This document shows positions 1 through 8,373 of a DNA stretch of 64,000 nucleotides, piece by piece. The position numbers were made by a program, and so were the translations under genes. Within the stretch, counting starts at the first letter, position 1, and every line of letters begins with the position of its first letter. Location of the stretch: assembly GCF_003363265.1 (NCBI RefSeq), contig NZ_QRBF01000009.1, positions 54,783 through 118,782 on the forward strand, written 5' to 3'. The notes under the pieces are model-generated. The model ran no database searches, was not told where the DNA came from, and worked only from the letters and a program-made list of their open reading frames with translations. Origin of the DNA: Dyella psychrodurans (GTDB taxonomy: Bacteria; Pseudomonadota; Gammaproteobacteria; Xanthomonadales; Rhodanobacteraceae).

Positions 1-720
1 CAGCGGCAAGGTATTGGTCAAACCGGGCAAGTGACCCGACACCACGTAAACGGCGCCGAATTCCCCCATCGCACGCGCGTTGCACAACAGCACGCCATAA
101 AGCAGCGCCCATCGCACGCGCGGAAGCGTCACGTGGAAGAAAATCCGCCAACCGCTCGCACCCAGCGTGAGCGCGGCTTCCTCCTGCTCCGATCCTTGCG
201 CCTGCATCAGCGGAATCAGCTCGCGCGCCACGAACGGCAGCGTGACGAAGACGGTTGCCAGCACCAAACCTGGCAAGGCGAAAATCACCTGGACATCGTG
301 TGCTTCGAACCAGGAACCCAGCCAGCCGTCCTTGCCGTAAACCAGGATCAGCATCATGCCCGCGACCACCGGCGACACGGAGAACGGCAAGTCGATCAGC
401 GCTCCCAGCAGCGATTTGCCGGGAAACGTGAAATGCGTCATCGCCCACGCCGCCGCCAGTCCGAAGACCAGATTCAGCGGCACCGCGATGGCCGCGACGG
501 TCAGCGTCAGACGCACGGCGGCCATGCTGTCGGGCTGGCTTATCGCATCCAGATAAAACGACCACCCCTGGCGGAACGCTTCCGCGAAGATCGCGGCAAG
601 CGGCAGGACCAGCAACCATGCCAACACCATCAGGGCAGCGGACACCAGCACGACGCGCACCACGCTGGCCGACCACGACGGTCGCACACCGATCGATACG
701 ATGGCCGATATCGCAGCCAT
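1..720 (-). CDS. cysW: Sulfate ABC transporter permease CysW (3' part missing)
   Basis: Read on the minus strand from an ATG at 720, this frame stays open for 240 codons to the window edge, so the C-terminus lies outside. It is the second inner-membrane permease of the sulfate/thiosulfate importer and pairs with CysT. The visible part has several hydrophobic segments and the binding-protein-dependent permease loop (EEAALTLGAS followed by FFHVTLP), which contacts the ATPase CysA. Its ATG overlaps the cysT stop by one base (TGATG), so the two are translationally coupled. A cysA gene is expected beyond the left edge. Family assignment is firm; only the end is unseen. Confidence 0.93.
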   Translation of the reverse strand, partial: MAAISAIVSIGVRPSWSASVVRVVLVSAALMVLAWLLVLPLAAIFAEAFRQGWSFYLDAISQPDSMAAVRLTLTVAAIAVPLNLVFGLAAAWAMTHFTFPGKSLLGALIDLPFSVSPVVAGMMLILVYGKDGWLGSWFEAHDVQVIFALPGLVLATVFVTLPFVARELIPLMQAQGSEQEEAALTLGASGWRIFFHVTLPRVRWALLYGVLLCNARAMGEFGAVYVVSGHLPGLTNTLPL

Positions 721-1544
721 CAGCGTGTCACCGCCCATCGTCGCGTCCAACGCTGCAGCCAAGCCATCGCCACCAGCAACAGCAAGGATGCCGCGAGCAT
801 CACCGCGCCCAACGCCGCGGCGCCACGGTAGTCGTATTGCGAATCGACCTTCTGCACGATGAGGTACGGCGCAATCTCCGTCTTGAAAAGGCGATTGCCC
901 GAGATGAAGACCACCGATCCGTACTCGCCGATCGCACGCGCCAGCGCAAGCGCATAACCTGTCAGCAAAGTCGGCGCGAGCAGCGGCAGAAGCACGCGAA
1001 AGAATCGCTGTGATGGCGACGCGCCCAAGGTGTAGGCCGCCTCCTCCAGATCGCTCTCCATGCTTTCCAGCACCGGCTGCAGCGTGCGCACGACAAACGG
1101 AAGACCGACAAACACCATCGCGAGAAGCACGCCAAGACGCGTATAGGCCACATCGATGCCGAACGGTGCCAGTCGACTGCCCAGCCATCCATGCGGCGCA
1201 TAGAGCGCCGTCAACGCGATGCCCGCCACCGCCGTGGGCAAGGCGAACGGCAGGTCCACCAGGGCATCGCACAGACGGCGAAAAGCAAAGCGATAGCGCA
1301 CCAACACCCAGGCCACCAGCAACCCCAGCACGACGTCGATGGTTGCCGCCAACATCGCCGCACCGAAACTCAGGCGCAGCGAGGCCAGCACGCGCCGCGT
1401 GGCGATTTGTGCCCACCAGCCGGCCGGCCCAAGCTCGCACGCCGTCCACAACAGGGCCGCCAGCGGCAGCAGCACGCTGCCGCCAAGCACGGCGAGCGTG
1501 TAGCCCGTGCTGAGGCGAAATCCTGGCAGTACCTGGCGCGCCAC
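720..1544 (-). CDS. cysT: Sulfate ABC transporter permease CysT (CysU)
   Basis: This 274-residue inner-membrane permease is one half of the channel of the sulfate/thiosulfate importer. It has about six hydrophobic segments and the EAA loop (EEAAYTLGASPSQRFFRVLLPLL), followed by the conserved ARAIGEYGSVVFISGN stretch near the C-terminus. The chosen start is a GTG four bases after the sbp stop, and the gene ends in a one-base overlap with cysW, so sbp-cysT-cysW reads as one operon. Length is normal for the family. It works with the periplasmic protein Sbp and with CysW and CysA. Confidence 0.95.
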   Translation of the reverse strand: MARQVLPGFRLSTGYTLAVLGGSVLLPLAALLWTACELGPAGWWAQIATRRVLASLRLSFGAAMLAATIDVVLGLLVAWVLVRYRFAFRRLCDALVDLPFALPTAVAGIALTALYAPHGWLGSRLAPFGIDVAYTRLGVLLAMVFVGLPFVVRTLQPVLESMESDLEEAAYTLGASPSQRFFRVLLPLLAPTLLTGYALALARAIGEYGSVVFISGNRLFKTEIAPYLIVQKVDSQYDYRGAAALGAVMLAASLLLLVAMAWLQRWTRRWAVTR

Positions 1545-1548
1545 GGCC

Positions 1549-2550
1549 TCAGCGCTCCTCTTCGGTGATCTGGTCGAAGATGCCGCCGTCGGCGAAGTAC
1601 GTGGCTTGCACCTTGCGCCAGTCGCCGAACTGATCGGCGATGGTGAATGCCTTCACGGCGGGAAACTGATGGACATAACTTGCCGCGACCGACGCAAGCC
1701 GTGGGCGGAAGAAATGCTTCGCGGCGATGGCCTGCCCTTCCGGGCTATACAGGAATTGCAGGAAGGCTTCGGCGGTTTTTTGCGTGCCGCGCTTGGCTAC
1801 GACAGCGTCGACCACCGCCACCGGCGGCTCGGCCACGATGGTCGCGGAGGGCACCACGATCTCGTAGCTGTCCTTGCCGAATTCCTGCTGCGTGAGCAGC
1901 GCTTCGCTCTCCCACGCGATAAGCACATCGCCAAGGCCGCGTTGAACAAAGGTATGAGTCGCGCCGCGCGAACCGGTGTCGAGCACCGGCACGTTCTTGT
2001 ACAGCGCCGTGACGTACGCACGCGCCTTGTCCGCATTGCCGCCAGGCTGACGCTCGGCCCATCCCCACGCAGCCAGAAAGTTCCAGCGCGCGCCGCCGGA
2101 TGTCTTCGGATTGGGCGTAATGACCTGCACATCCGGGCGAACCAGATCCGGCCAGTCGTGAATCTTCTTCGGATTGCCCTTGCGTACAAGGAACACCACC
2201 GTCGACGTGTACGGCGAACTGTTGTCCGGCAGCCGCGATTGCCAGTTTTTGGCGAGCAGGCCTTTATCCGCCAGTACGTCGATGTCGTAGGCCAGCGCCA
2301 GGGTCACCACATCCGCCTGCAAGCCATCGAGCACCGCGCGAGCCTGCTTGCCGGAGCCGCCGTTGGACGCGGTGATAGTGACAACGTCCCCCGTCTGCCT
2401 GGCCCATTGCGCCTGGAACGCCGCATCTTCTTCCTGGAACAGCTCGCGCGTCGGATCGAATGAAACATTCAACAGCCGCGTGTCGGCAGCTATCACGTTG
2501 CCGACCGCGAATGCGAGCAACACGACAGGTATGGCGAGAGACCAAGTCAT
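1549..2550 (-). CDS. sbp: Periplasmic sulfate-binding protein
   Basis: This 333-residue solute-binding protein captures sulfate (possibly thiosulfate) in the periplasm for CysT/CysW. A signal peptide covers about residues 1-21, ending VIAAD. Family hallmarks are the [11 protein letters not shown] start of the mature protein, [32 protein letters not shown] and the WESEALL segment. It is the first gene of sbp-cysT-cysW, and an AGGAG motif precedes the ATG. Sbp and CysP paralogues are hard to separate from sequence alone, so the ligand preference is inferred from the family. Confidence 0.94.
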   Translation of the reverse strand: MTWSLAIPVVLLAFAVGNVIAADTRLLNVSFDPTRELFQEEDAAFQAQWARQTGDVVTITASNGGSGKQARAVLDGLQADVVTLALAYDIDVLADKGLLAKNWQSRLPDNSSPYTSTVVFLVRKGNPKKIHDWPDLVRPDVQVITPNPKTSGGARWNFLAAWGWAERQPGGNADKARAYVTALYKNVPVLDTGSRGATHTFVQRGLGDVLIAWESEALLTQQEFGKDSYEIVVPSATIVAEPPVAVVDAVVAKRGTQKTAEAFLQFLYSPEGQAIAAKHFFRPRLASVAASYVHQFPAVKAFTIADQFGDWRKVQATYFADGGIFDQITEEER

Positions 2551-2608
2551 CGGGAAAACGCTCCTGAAGATGGGCGAGAAATGCCCACCGTGAACTTTAG
2601 GTTTGGAT

Positions 2609-2650
2609 GGCCATACGGCTGAAAGCGCGAATCGTTCTATCCATATGGCC
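2609..2650. promoter_or_regulatory. Inverted repeat upstream of sbp, possible regulator site
   Basis: GGCCATACGG (2609-2618) and CCATATGGCC (2641-2650) are near-perfect inverted copies, 9 of 10 bases. Their centres are 32 bp apart, about three helical turns. They lie in the short gap between the porin stop and the sbp start and would sit in the sbp promoter. A CysB-type LysR protein is a plausible ligand, but this is inference only. Confidence 0.35.
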
Positions 2651-2658
2651 GCGCCGGG

Positions 2659-3864
2659 CTATATGAAAATTTCCGCCCGCAATTCGAAGACATGGGGATT
2701 GATCACCAGACCCCTGCGATCGCTGAACGCTCGGATGTAATTCGCCTGCAGGCGCAGATGAGTGCCCAGGTACCAGTTGGCGCCCGCGGTCCAGTCGTGT
2801 TCCTTGCCGCCCAATGCGCGACCGTCGTTCAGATCCAGCTCGCTGTAGCGCAACGCAAACTCCACCGCGCCCCAGGGGTGAGACGGAATCACGTTGGAGA
2901 CGTTGCCGTCGTGGTACTGGCGCGACTCGCCGGTCACGACCCAGGTTCCATAGGCGTAGAAGCCGCCGATGTCGTAATTCGGCTTGCCGTTGTCGAAGGT
3001 GGTCTGCGCGTGCAGATACTCGCTTTGTACCGACCAGGGACCGTCGATCCACACTTGCTCGAAACCCAGTCGGTTGATGTGGTCGACGTTGGTCAACGTG
3101 CCTGAGCTGATCAGCGTGACCGTCGTAAGCCCTGCCTCGGGCGGCGTCTTGAAGCTGGTCGTGGCCGGCGCCTGTACGCCGGCTTCGTCGACGATGCCGT
3201 AGGGGCGCTCCTGCGACGCCGTAATGCCCAGGTGAAGCACATCGTTCGCTTCATGGATGGGAATCCACGCGGCGCGCCCCGCCAGCGTATGGCCATGATT
3301 TTTGCCTTGCAGGTTCTCGCCGTAATAGCCGAGGCTCGCCAGCCAATGCGGGTGCTGGATAGCCCAATCCAGCCCGATGCGGCGATTCTCGTAGATAGCC
3401 TGCGACGGCAACGCGAGTTCGATGAAGGTGGTCTGGGTCGAGGTGGTATTGCCTTCGAAACTCAGCGGCGTCTTGCTTTGGCCGAAGCGGACGGCACCGA
3501 AGTCGTGGCCGAAAATCGCCTGGGATTGCAGCCGTGCGAAGACGTCCTGCCACGCCCGGGACTGGAAGTCGTAGTAAACCGTGGCGTCGTAGACACCGGG
3601 TTTCTTCACATAGAAACCCAGGTATTTACGGCGATTAGTGTGCGAGTCCTCGAATTTGTCGTCATCGTGCGAGAAGTTGTTGACGTCGTACTGGTAGCGC
3701 AGCACCAGGCCCACATCGGTTCCGTCATTGAACGTCACATGGGTGGGCCAGTTGTTGAGCCAGTCGTCATCGCCGGCCCTGGCGCTAACGGGCAGCAGCG
3801 TGGCCAGCGCCGTCGAGGCGGCGAGCGTCAACAGGGCATTCGTAGACTTCGATCTTCGCGGCAT
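2659..3864 (-). CDS. Phosphate-selective porin O/P-like outer-membrane porin
   Basis: This 401-residue outer-membrane beta-barrel protein belongs to the OprO/OprP (Porin_O_P) type. The start at 3864 is preferred over an upstream in-frame ATG: GGAGGG lies just before it, and the protein then opens with a signal peptide (MPRRSKSTNALLTLAAS, cleaved after VSARA). Typical features are the N-terminal GLVLRYQYDVNNF strand, RRKYLGFYVKKPG, FGQSKTPLSFEG and a C-terminus ending in an aromatic/hydrophobic beta strand (ELRAEIFI). Family members pass anions such as phosphate. Its place between sbp and cysJ suggests sulfate or another sulfur anion as substrate, which is inference. It is divergent from cysJ across a gap carrying met-box-like repeats. 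Confidence 0.82.
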   Translation of the reverse strand: MPRRSKSTNALLTLAASTALATLLPVSARAGDDDWLNNWPTHVTFNDGTDVGLVLRYQYDVNNFSHDDDKFEDSHTNRRKYLGFYVKKPGVYDATVYYDFQSRAWQDVFARLQSQAIFGHDFGAVRFGQSKTPLSFEGNTTSTQTTFIELALPSQAIYENRRIGLDWAIQHPHWLASLGYYGENLQGKNHGHTLAGRAAWIPIHEANDVLHLGITASQERPYGIVDEAGVQAPATTSFKTPPEAGLTTVTLISSGTLTNVDHINRLGFEQVWIDGPWSVQSEYLHAQTTFDNGKPNYDIGGFYAYGTWVVTGESRQYHDGNVSNVIPSHPWGAVEFALRYSELDLNDGRALGGKEHDWTAGANWYLGTHLRLQANYIRAFSDRRGLVINPHVFELRAEIFI

Positions 3865-4062
3865 GCATTCCCTCCGACGCCCGACAACGCGGCGCCTTCT
3901 GTTGATTGGAAACTCCCATGGGAAGCGTCCGGGGATGGCGCTCCGGAATCCATGCTGCCCGCCCCCTTTTGCCAAGGGGAAAGGAAGGAATGGCATGGAG
4001 ATATGCCACCCCATCATTTCTTTGTCAAAAAACGGAGTTCTAACATTTTCCATCTATCAGAT

Positions 4063-4078
4063 AGACGTCTAAACGTCT
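4063..4078. promoter_or_regulatory. Two tandem met-box-like octamers between the porin and cysJ
   Basis: AGACGTCT (4063-4070) is followed directly by AAACGTCT (4071-4078). The first is an exact match to the E. coli MetJ met-box and the second differs at one base. They are in 8-bp register, as MetJ requires, and end 15 bp before the cysJ ATG. A related array lies upstream of cysB/cysG at 11359. The motif match is seen directly; binding by a MetJ-like repressor is inferred. Confidence 0.6.
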
Positions 4079-4092
4079 GTGGAAGATGAATC

Positions 4093-5898
4093 ATGACGGC
4101 CGTTACCTTATCGCCCCTCCCTGAAGATAAGCACCCCCTCGTCGGCAGGCTGGTCGAGGGGCTCGATGTGGCCGCGCTGCAATGGCTCTCCGGCTATATC
4201 GCGGGTGTGGCGGCCCAGCGCCAGACTGGCGCAAAGGGGGCATCCCCCGAAGCAGCCGCCGCAGCCAACGCCGAGCCGCAAGACCGCCTCACCGTGCTCT
4301 ATGGAAGCCAGACCGGCAACGCCAAGCGACTGGCGGAGGATCTGGGACGTCGCGCCAGTGCCGCCGGACTCGCTACGCGCGTCGCGCGAGCCGATGCCTA
4401 CCCGGTACGCGACCTCAAGCAGGAGCGCCTGCTCTATGTCGTCATCAGCACGCAGGGCGATGGCGAACCGCCGGATGACGCTCGTGCGCTGATGGAATTC
4501 CTGGGCGGCGCACGCGCGCCCAAGCTCGAGCAACTCCATTACGCCGTATTGGGCCTCGGCGATTCCAGCTACCCGCAGTTCTGCGCGGTCGGCCGCCAGG
4601 TCGACGAGCGGCTTTCGGCGCTGGGCGCCCAGCGCCTTTTTGTCGCGGGCGAGGCCGATGTCGATGTGGAGACGGTCGCGACGCCGTGGCTGGAACAGGC
4701 ACTGCAACAAGCGCGCGAACAATTGAAAACGGCGACACCGCTCGCCAAGGTCACGGCGCTGCGCACGGCGCGCACCGCACCGGCATGGCATCGCGATCAA
4801 CCGTTCGACGCGCCCGTATTTCTCAACCAGCGCGTCACCGGCCGCGACAGCGATCGCGATGTCCGTCATATCGAACTTTCGCTGGAAGGGTCCGGCCTGC
4901 GCTATGCGCCGGGCGATGCATTGGGTGTATGGCCCACGCAATCGACAGCGCTTGTGGATGCGGTGCTTGCAACGTTGAAGCTCGACGCAAGCACATCCGT
5001 CCACGCTGCCGGCGAAACGCTCCCGCTGCATACCTGGCTCACCGAGCGACGCGAACTGACCCAGCTCACGCGCCCGTTCTTCACGGCACATGCCGAACGC
5101 AATGGCGACCCCGCCCTGCGTCAGCTGCTTTCGCCCGATGCACGCGATGCACTGGCCCACGTGTTTTCCCAATGGCAGGTACTCGATCTTCTGCGCAGGC
5201 ATCCCGCCGATTGGACGGCCGACACATTGGTGGCAGCGCTTCGCCCGCTTGCGCCGCGCCTCTATTCGATTGCATCCAGCCAGTCGGTGGTCGGCGACGA
5301 AGTTCATTTGCTCGTAAGTCACGTCGACTATGCCTTCGACGGTGACGCGCGCTGGGGCACAGCCAGTCACTATCTGTCCGGGCGCGAGGAAGGCTCGACC
5401 ACACCCGTGTTCGTGGAAGCCAACGAACGCTTTCATCTTCCCGCTGACGATCAGCGCGATATCGTCATGATCGGCGCCGGAACCGGCGTCGCACCGTATC
5501 GCGCGTTCGTGCAGGAACGCGCGGAGCGTGGCGCCAGCGGACGCAACTGGTTGCTGTTCGGCAATCCGCGCTTCTATTCCGATTTCCTCTACCAGGTCGA
5601 ATGGCAGCAGGCCTTGAAGAGCGGCCAGCTGCATCGCCTCGATCTCGCGTTCTCGCGCGATCAGGACGAAAAGATCTACGTGCAGCATCGTCTGCGCGAA
5701 CAAGGCCGCCGCATTTACGAATGGCTGGATGGCGGCGCGCATCTTTACGTATGCGGCGATGCCAATCGCATGGCGAAGGATGTGCACAAGACGCTCGTCG
5801 CCATCGTGGCCGAACACGGGGCACGCTTGCCGGAAGACGCCGAGGCGTGGTTGAACCAGTTGATCCAGCAGGGCCGTTATGCCCGCGATGTGTATTGA
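4093..5898 (+). CDS. cysJ: Sulfite reductase [NADPH] flavoprotein alpha subunit
   Basis: This 601-residue diflavin reductase takes electrons from NADPH through FAD and FMN to the CysI hemoprotein for the six-electron reduction of sulfite to sulfide. An N-terminal flavodoxin domain carries the FMN phosphate loop ([10 protein letters not shown], residues 69-78). A connecting/FAD-binding domain with [10 protein letters not shown] follows. The C-terminal NADP-binding module has [13 protein letters not shown] and ends in RYARDVY, a normal CysJ terminus. It is the first gene of cysJ-cysI-cysH; the cysI ATG lies eight bases after its stop. The promoter region holds tandem met-box-like repeats. Confidence 0.97.
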   Translation: MTAVTLSPLPEDKHPLVGRLVEGLDVAALQWLSGYIAGVAAQRQTGAKGASPEAAAAANAEPQDRLTVLYGSQTGNAKRLAEDLGRRASAAGLATRVARADAYPVRDLKQERLLYVVISTQGDGEPPDDARALMEFLGGARAPKLEQLHYAVLGLGDSSYPQFCAVGRQVDERLSALGAQRLFVAGEADVDVETVATPWLEQALQQAREQLKTATPLAKVTALRTARTAPAWHRDQPFDAPVFLNQRVTGRDSDRDVRHIELSLEGSGLRYAPGDALGVWPTQSTALVDAVLATLKLDASTSVHAAGETLPLHTWLTERRELTQLTRPFFTAHAERNGDPALRQLLSPDARDALAHVFSQWQVLDLLRRHPADWTADTLVAALRPLAPRLYSIASSQSVVGDEVHLLVSHVDYAFDGDARWGTASHYLSGREEGSTTPVFVEANERFHLPADDQRDIVMIGAGTGVAPYRAFVQERAERGASGRNWLLFGNPRFYSDFLYQVEWQQALKSGQLHRLDLAFSRDQDEKIYVQHRLREQGRRIYEWLDGGAHLYVCGDANRMAKDVHKTLVAIVAEHGARLPEDAEAWLNQLIQQGRYARDVY

Positions 5899-5906
5899 GG
5901 CCCGCG

Positions 5907-7604
5907 ATGAGCGACTCCACCGTTTCCGAACTCGAACAGATCAAGGCCCGCAGCCGCCTGCTGCGCGGCACGCTGGTCGACAGCCTTGCCGACCCCATCA
6001 CGGGCGCCATCAGCGAGGACGACAACAAGCTCCTGAAATTCCACGGCAGCTACCAGCAGGATGATCGCGACCTGCGCGAGGAACGGCGCAAGCAGAAGCT
6101 GGAGCCTGCTTATCAGTTCATGGTGCGCGCGCGCCTTGCCGGCGGCGTGTTGAGCCCCGCGCAATGGTTGTCGTTCGATCACATCGCACGTACCTGGGCC
6201 AATGGCACATTGCGCATCACGACGCGACAGACGTTCCAGTTGCATGGCATTCTCAAGCGCAATCTGAAGCGTTCGATCGCGGCAATGAACGCGGCGCTGG
6301 TCAGCACGATCGCCGCTTGCGGCGATGTGAATCGCAACGTGGTCGCCAGCGCCAACCCAGTACAGACGCCGGCGCATCGCCTCGCCTATCGCTGGACCGA
6401 ACGCCTGTCCGAGCACCTGAAGCCCAAGACCCGCGCTTATCACGAAATCTGGCTGGATGAGCAACGGGTCGCCGGAGGCGAAGAGGAAAGCGAACCGCTT
6501 TACGGCCCGACCTATCTTCCACGCAAGTTCAAGATCGGCATTGCCGTGCCGCCCACCAACGACGTGGACGTGTTCGCGCAGGATCTCGGCCTAATCGCGA
6601 TCATCGAACATGGCGAGCTGCTCGGCTTCAATGTGGCCGTCGGTGGCGGCATGGGCGCCAGTCACGGCGACCCGAGCACCTACCCGCGCCTTGGCAGCGT
6701 GATCGGCTTCGTCGTGCCGGAACAGTTGCTGCGCACCGCCGAAGGTGTGATCGAAGTGCAGCGCGATCAGGGCGACCGCAAGGAACGCAAGCACGCACGA
6801 CTGAAGTACACCATCGACCGGCTGGGACTGCCCGCATTCAAGGCGGAACTGGAGCGTCGCATCGGCTTTTCGCTGCAGCCTTCGCGCGCATTCCGCTTCG
6901 ATCACAATGGCGACCGTTACGGCTGGACCGAAGGCGACGTCGGCCGCTGGCACCTCACGCTGCAGATCGAATCGGGCCGTCTTGCCGACCTGCCCGGTCA
7001 ACCGCACCTGAGCGGTTTGCGTGCCATTGCCGAAGTGCACCAGGGTGATTTTCGCCTCACCTGCAATCAGAACCTGATCGTCGCCAATGTCCCGGCGACG
7101 CAACGCGCACAGATCGATGCACTCGTCGCCGAACACAAGCTGGACGGCCATCGTCGACTGAGCGGCATCCGCCAACATGCCGTGGCGTGCGTCGCCTTAC
7201 CCACCTGCGGCCTGGCGATGGCGGAGAGCGAACGTTACCTGCCCCAACTGCTGCCGAAACTGGAAGCGCTTCTCGACCGCCATGGACTGCGCGACGAACC
7301 CATCCTGCTGCGCCTTTCCGGCTGCCCGAATGGTTGCTCGCGCCCTTATCTCGGCGAGATCGCGTTGATCGGGCGAGCCATCGGCCGGTACGACCTGCGC
7401 CTTGGCGCCGATTTCGCGGGCAGACGACTGAATCGCACGTTGCGTGAAAACGTCGATGAAACCGAAATCCTGCGCGAGCTGGATACGTTGTTCGCGCGCT
7501 ATGCATCGGAGCGGCAGGAAGGCGAGCGCTTCGGCGATTTCCTCGTGCGCAGCGACGTGCTGCCAGCGGCACGCCACGCCATCGACGTGGAGGTTTTCGC
7601 ATGA
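5907..7604 (+). CDS. cysI: Sulfite reductase hemoprotein beta subunit
   Basis: This 565-residue cytoplasmic enzyme carries siroheme and a 4Fe-4S cluster and reduces sulfite to sulfide with electrons from CysJ. The four cluster cysteines are visible as CVALPTC (C428, C434) and GCPNGC (C473, C477). The frame is open far upstream inside cysJ, but ATG 5907 ([13 protein letters not shown]) gives a normal-length protein starting just after the cysJ stop. Its stop overlaps the cysH start (ATGA), so translation is coupled. Siroheme would come from CysG encoded at 11502. Confidence 0.97.
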   Translation: MSDSTVSELEQIKARSRLLRGTLVDSLADPITGAISEDDNKLLKFHGSYQQDDRDLREERRKQKLEPAYQFMVRARLAGGVLSPAQWLSFDHIARTWANGTLRITTRQTFQLHGILKRNLKRSIAAMNAALVSTIAACGDVNRNVVASANPVQTPAHRLAYRWTERLSEHLKPKTRAYHEIWLDEQRVAGGEEESEPLYGPTYLPRKFKIGIAVPPTNDVDVFAQDLGLIAIIEHGELLGFNVAVGGGMGASHGDPSTYPRLGSVIGFVVPEQLLRTAEGVIEVQRDQGDRKERKHARLKYTIDRLGLPAFKAELERRIGFSLQPSRAFRFDHNGDRYGWTEGDVGRWHLTLQIESGRLADLPGQPHLSGLRAIAEVHQGDFRLTCNQNLIVANVPATQRAQIDALVAEHKLDGHRRLSGIRQHAVACVALPTCGLAMAESERYLPQLLPKLEALLDRHGLRDEPILLRLSGCPNGCSRPYLGEIALIGRAIGRYDLRLGADFAGRRLNRTLRENVDETEILRELDTLFARYASERQEGERFGDFLVRSDVLPAARHAIDVEVFA

Positions 7605-8323
7605 CGCTGCCCACGCTCGACAAAGCCGCCGTCGACACACAGGCACTGATCAAGCTCGATGCCTGGCTGCTGGCCCAAAGCGCGGAGGAGCGCGTGGACT
7701 GGGCATTGCAGCATCTTCCCGGCACCTATGTGCTGTCCTCCAGTTTTGGCGCGCAGTCGGCGGTGTCGCTGCACCTGCTCACCCGGCGGATTCCAACGAT
7801 CCCCGTCGTCGTCGTGGACACCGGCTATCTCTTCCCGGAGACGTATCGATTCATCGACGAACTGACCGGACGTCTGTCGCTCAATCTGCACATCGTCCGC
7901 CCGGAGCTGTCTCCCGCCTGGCTCGAAGCCCGGCATGGCGAGCTGTGGAAGCAGGGCCGCGAAGGACTTGATCACTACAACCGCCTGGCGAAGGTCGAGC
8001 CCATGCAGCACGCATTGTCGGATCTCGGCGCCGGCACCTGGTTCGCGGGATTGCGGCGTCAACAATCGCTCAGCCGCGCCACGGCACCTGCGCTGGACTA
8101 CCGCCACGGGCGGTGGAAAGTGCATCCGATCATCGACTGGACCGACCGCGACGTGGGCCTTTATCTGCGCCGCCACGACCTGCCCTATCACCCCTTGTGG
8201 GACAAGGGTTATGTCTCGATCGGCGACACGCACACCACGCGCCGCTGGGAGCCCGGCATGCGCGAAGAAGACACCCGCTTTTTCGGCATCAAGCGAGAAT
8301 GCGGATTGCATTTGGACGTCTGA
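7601..8323 (+). CDS. cysH: Phosphoadenosine phosphosulfate (PAPS) reductase
   Basis: This 240-residue enzyme reduces PAPS to sulfite using thioredoxin or glutaredoxin. The catalytic cysteine is in the C-terminal KRECGLH motif (C234). The two extra cysteine pairs that hold a 4Fe-4S cluster in APS reductases are absent, so PAPS rather than APS is the expected substrate. That agrees with the downstream APS kinase domain. [10 protein letters not shown] and the [13 protein letters not shown] segment are typical of the family. The start overlaps the cysI stop by four bases. Confidence 0.96.
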   Translation: MTLPTLDKAAVDTQALIKLDAWLLAQSAEERVDWALQHLPGTYVLSSSFGAQSAVSLHLLTRRIPTIPVVVVDTGYLFPETYRFIDELTGRLSLNLHIVRPELSPAWLEARHGELWKQGREGLDHYNRLAKVEPMQHALSDLGAGTWFAGLRRQQSLSRATAPALDYRHGRWKVHPIIDWTDRDVGLYLRRHDLPYHPLWDKGYVSIGDTHTTRRWEPGMREEDTRFFGIKRECGLHLDV

Positions 8324-8373
8324 AAGCATTCAACACACATAACGATCGATCATTACCCCGATAAGGAAACTCC

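Noticed and set aside
4108..5817. Very long open frame antisense to cysJ (569 codons)
   Set aside because: It mirrors the codon pattern of cysJ in high-GC DNA, has no family motif, and cysJ is certain.
8314..8321. Single GGACGTCT octamer before sat-cysC
   Set aside because: It encodes the last codons of cysH (Leu-Asp-Val-stop) and has no adjacent octamer, so it is probably coincidence rather than a met-box array.
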